DNA of 64,000 nt, from contig JAHQRK010000005.1 of the NCBI GenBank assembly GCA_019828595.1, positions 3,100,001-3,164,000 of the forward strand. Direction: 5' to 3'. Below the pieces are notes generated by a model. The model was not told where the DNA came from. It ran no database searches and worked only from the letters and a program-made list of their open reading frames with translations. Position 1 is the first letter of the stretch, and each line of letters begins with the position of its first letter. Below, one piece after another: positions 61,925 through 64,000 of this stretch. The position numbers and the translations under genes are program-made. This DNA comes from Aphanomyces cochlioides (taxonomy: Eukaryota > Oomycota > Saprolegniomycetes > Saprolegniales > Verrucalvaceae).

Positions 61925-62638
61925 TCACAAGAGCAAGTCGGTCGCCGCCCTCGAGTAGACGAAGAGCTTGCCGACCATCAAATACGAGAAGAATGCACAC
62001 TCGAGACGGCGAGGCTCTGGAGCGACCTCCGACAGCTCCATCGACGATGACGGCAAGGATGTTCTCGAGCGGATCATGTCACGAAACGCATCCTCAGCGT
62101 CCTTGAGCGTACAAGGAGCGTCCAGTTTGTACTCGCCAAGTCGCCGCGCTGGATTGTGCCACATCGCAAAGACATAGAAGCGATCTTGGCCATCGCACAA
62201 GACTTGAACGTCGTGTCGTTTGCAGTCTCCTCGCGCATCCAAGGCATTCTCTCCGGCGTGACAATGCGCTGCGATCTCAAATGCTGCTTGGAGTAAACGG
62301 CCATCTCTTGACGTTGCAGTCGTCGCTCGGGACAGATTCAAATGCTCCAGGAACTACGATGGAGCGATGGTCGATCCAACGTGAAGGCGTACTGCGTTCT
62401 TGAACGTGGAGATCTTTGCTGGCGCTGGTTTCGGCGTCTTGATTGAAGTCGTTGTTGGTGGGCGATACGAACAAGTCTTTGTTGGTGGGCGATACGAACA
62501 AGTCTTTGTTGGTGTCGTGAGCAAATTCGACAGCGACTTGGCCTTCTTGAATTGCGGCAGTCTGCGAGGAAGTTTGAACGGCGCCATGGAGGTCATAGAG
62601 CTCTGCTGGGAGCTTCGGGACATGCTGCTTTGACTCAT
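61925..62638 (-). CDS. Divergent WGR-like protein, array copy 9, with intron
   Basis: Two exons, 62638-62393 and 62353-61925, with a 39-nt intron, give 224 residues. The start MSQSSMSRSSQQSSM leads into a basic region (MAPFKLPRRLPQFKKAKS) and a nine-residue duplicated motif (TKTCSYRPP twice, from a 27-bp tandem repeat). The bridge is FLEHLNLSRATTATSRDG, the WGR-like part is DVQVLCDGQDRFYVFAMW and RLGEYKLDAPCTLKDAEDAF, and the end is LECAFFSYLMVGKLFVYS. Reading without splicing hits a TAG at the intron's 3' end. The intact copies 1-4 lack this intron. Confidence 0.72.
62452..62505. repeat. 27-bp tandem duplication inside array copy 9
   Basis: Two successive units of GTTGGTGGGCGATACGAACA plus AGTCTTT encode the doubled TKTCSYRPP; a partial third GTTGGTG follows. 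Confidence 0.85.
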
Positions 62639-63600
62639 GGAGAATTGAATTGTGAGTTGCATGGTTGTCGTGCGTGGGCGTCGTCCCAAGTGATGGTGTC
62701 TCATGCCCAACATTCACCATACAACGACAGTCGAAACGCGGCAGGACATGGTCGAGCATTCACAACTCTCTCTCGCGGATATTGCAATAAACACTCGCCG
62801 AGTTCAACGCGTGTGCTACCCATGCTGCGCTGATGATATTCTCCACTTCTTATCGTCATGGAGAATTTCGCTGCGAGCTGGCTTGCGCAGTACAAAGAGA
62901 GCGTTGACGAGGACCAATTGGATCCATGCTCGTGCTCCACTTACGGCGACTTGCCAGCGTCATCTTGAACCTCAGGGCCGCTCATGACGGATGCGTTGCT
63001 CTATCCGCCGCCAAGTTGATGCGATTTTCCGTGTTGGGCATGACCATCGCTACCGTAGATACAGGTGTGGTCGGGATTTGATCGAACAGTTGCAACTCCT
63101 AGGCTTCATATCCATGGCATGCTGTGAAGCGCTAAGGCGCACGGACTGTCACACTCTTTGCGTCGTTCCCCAGATTTGATTGCTGTCCATGGCGTTTTCC
63201 AAGTCGGTGGTCGTCGACGTTGGCTTTCCAGCCCTCCGTAGCATCACGCAAGCTATGATCTACTTGCCATCACTGGCACTGATCGTCCATGTCGTTGGCG
63301 CCGGCTCGCCACTGCTCTTCGAGGGGGAGCTCGATAGAGTAGATGTCATGATAATGGACAGCTTTCTCCGCTCCAGTGGGAACACTGCCGCCATGGGGCT
63401 GGTGCGCAGCAGCACATGGACCTGTGTCGACGCGAAGAAAAGAGCAAGGATAGAGGCTCTGCCTGGTAACAAGAGTCGGACGATGAACAGAGGACGTGAA
63501 GGAAGAGATGTGATTTGATTCTCGGCGTGGTTCAAGAGTGCAATGCACGGCATGTGGCGGTGGCGCGTCCATGATGGAAAGAATCTGTTGGTGGCAGGTT
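62639..63600. other. Unassigned DNA between the array and the last gene
   Basis: Open frames overlap on both strands (63180-63518 plus; 63260-63658 minus). The minus frame in 63270-63572 (HQPHGGSVPTGAEKAVHYHD) has some coding character, but I find no domain or consistent exon structure. Confidence 0.35.
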
Positions 63601-64000
63601 TCACTGCTTGGCGAGGAAGAAACTGACTTGTCCGATCGCGATCAAGACACTGACGCATGTCGAGTAGACGCCGTAGCGACTTGCTTGAGAGAGTCTCGCC
63701 GATGCGCTCGTGACGACTTTGTTGTCCTTGTTCAAGTGCGTCTGCAAGTCGCGGAGATTCTTGTGGATGTCCACGACTTCAAGCGGTCGGTCCAGAATCG
63801 ACTTGCGGTTGGCGGCGCTTGGATTTGTTTGCACGCGTTCGAGTGTACGGACTCGTGCCTTGGCTTCAAGCGCGCGCTTGATCATTCTCTTTCGGATCCA
63901 CACTTGGATCTTCATGAGGGACGAGAGCCGCGCCTTGAATTCTAAAGAGCGGAGCGACTTCTTGATGAAAAACGATCTAACGAAGGACAGGATGACTCGG
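63601..64000 (-). CDS. C-terminal part of a basic, IQ-like, tail-anchored protein (truncated by window edge)
   Basis: The frame is open to the right edge of the window. It reads RVILSFVRSFFIKKSLRSLE, an IQ-motif-like basic helix (SLMKIQVWIRKRMIKRALEA), then VVDIHKNLRDLQTHLNKDNK, and ends in a hydrophobic segment VYSTCVSVLIAIGQVSFFLA before KQ and stop. This suggests a protein with calmodulin-type light-chain binding and a C-terminal membrane anchor. The N-terminal part lies outside, so no family is assigned. Confidence 0.5.
   Translation of the reverse strand, partial: RVILSFVRSFFIKKSLRSLEFKARLSSLMKIQVWIRKRMIKRALEAKARVRTLERVQTNPSAANRKSILDRPLEVVDIHKNLRDLQTHLNKDNKVVTSASARLSQASRYGVYSTCVSVLIAIGQVSFFLAKQ

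Noticed and set aside
50250..62638. Possibility that the array encodes secreted effectors
   Set aside because: No copy has a signal peptide or an RxLR/CHxC-type leader; the N-termini are strongly basic and look nuclear.
1..64000. tRNA and rRNA genes
   Set aside because: I looked for B-box-like GTTCGAATC words and rRNA cores and found only coding or intergenic look-alikes.

Overview
The window looks like oomycete nuclear DNA, most like a water mould of the Saprolegniales (Aphanomyces/Saprolegnia type). The reasons are compact intron-bearing genes with tiny GT-AG introns (mostly 36-52 nt), a flagellar dynein-assembly factor (SPAG1-like, implying zoospores), oomycete-style PH/VASt/SnoaL lipid-binding proteins, and ankyrin proteins built from AMD-AA-GHL-VV repeats. 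The genus is inferred from family knowledge, not from a search.

Layout. 0.6-6.3 kb: SPAG1-like, exosome CSL4, an apparently intact pogo/Tigger-like transposon, an RCC1-like relic and a UBL/PUB/STI1/UIM ubiquitin-shuttle protein. 6.8-12.5 kb: a divergent pair of membrane-anchored lipid-binding proteins. 13-20.4 kb: a large acidic protein, mitochondrial cysteine synthase, a GPI-type EGF-like surface protein and an ankyrin protein. 21-28.4 kb: a MAP kinase with an SEY activation loop and two related PH-SnoaL proteins, one ending in a GAF domain. 29.4-32.1 kb: a PIF/Harbinger-like transposon with 38-bp terminal inverted repeats. 32.8-36 kb: a complete animal-type nitric oxide synthase in a single exon. 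38-50 kb: a dense housekeeping block (UTP3/SAS10, NDUFA5, NTF2, a coiled-coil protein, GOLGA7/ERF4-like, TAM41, EB1, two tandem BART-domain genes, TFIIB, cytochrome b5/b5-reductase fusion).

50.2-62.6 kb is the most unusual part. It is a same-strand tandem array of about nine copies (intact, frameshifted and relic) of a small two-part protein. The N-terminus is very basic and rich in SPKK/TPVK-like motifs, and the C-terminus is a divergent WGR-like domain. Several copies carry the same upstream block. The array also contains a broken piece of the neighbouring cytochrome b5 reductase gene and a Merlin-type transposon whose unoccupied paralogous target site survives 1.2 kb away.

Across the window a palindromic TTATCCGGATAA-type motif recurs just upstream of several unrelated genes, and AT-rich intergenic DNA is studded with CCAAT boxes (GATTGGCT). 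Exon boundaries were derived by hand from frame continuity and GT-AG sites; where I give exons the joined length is a multiple of three.
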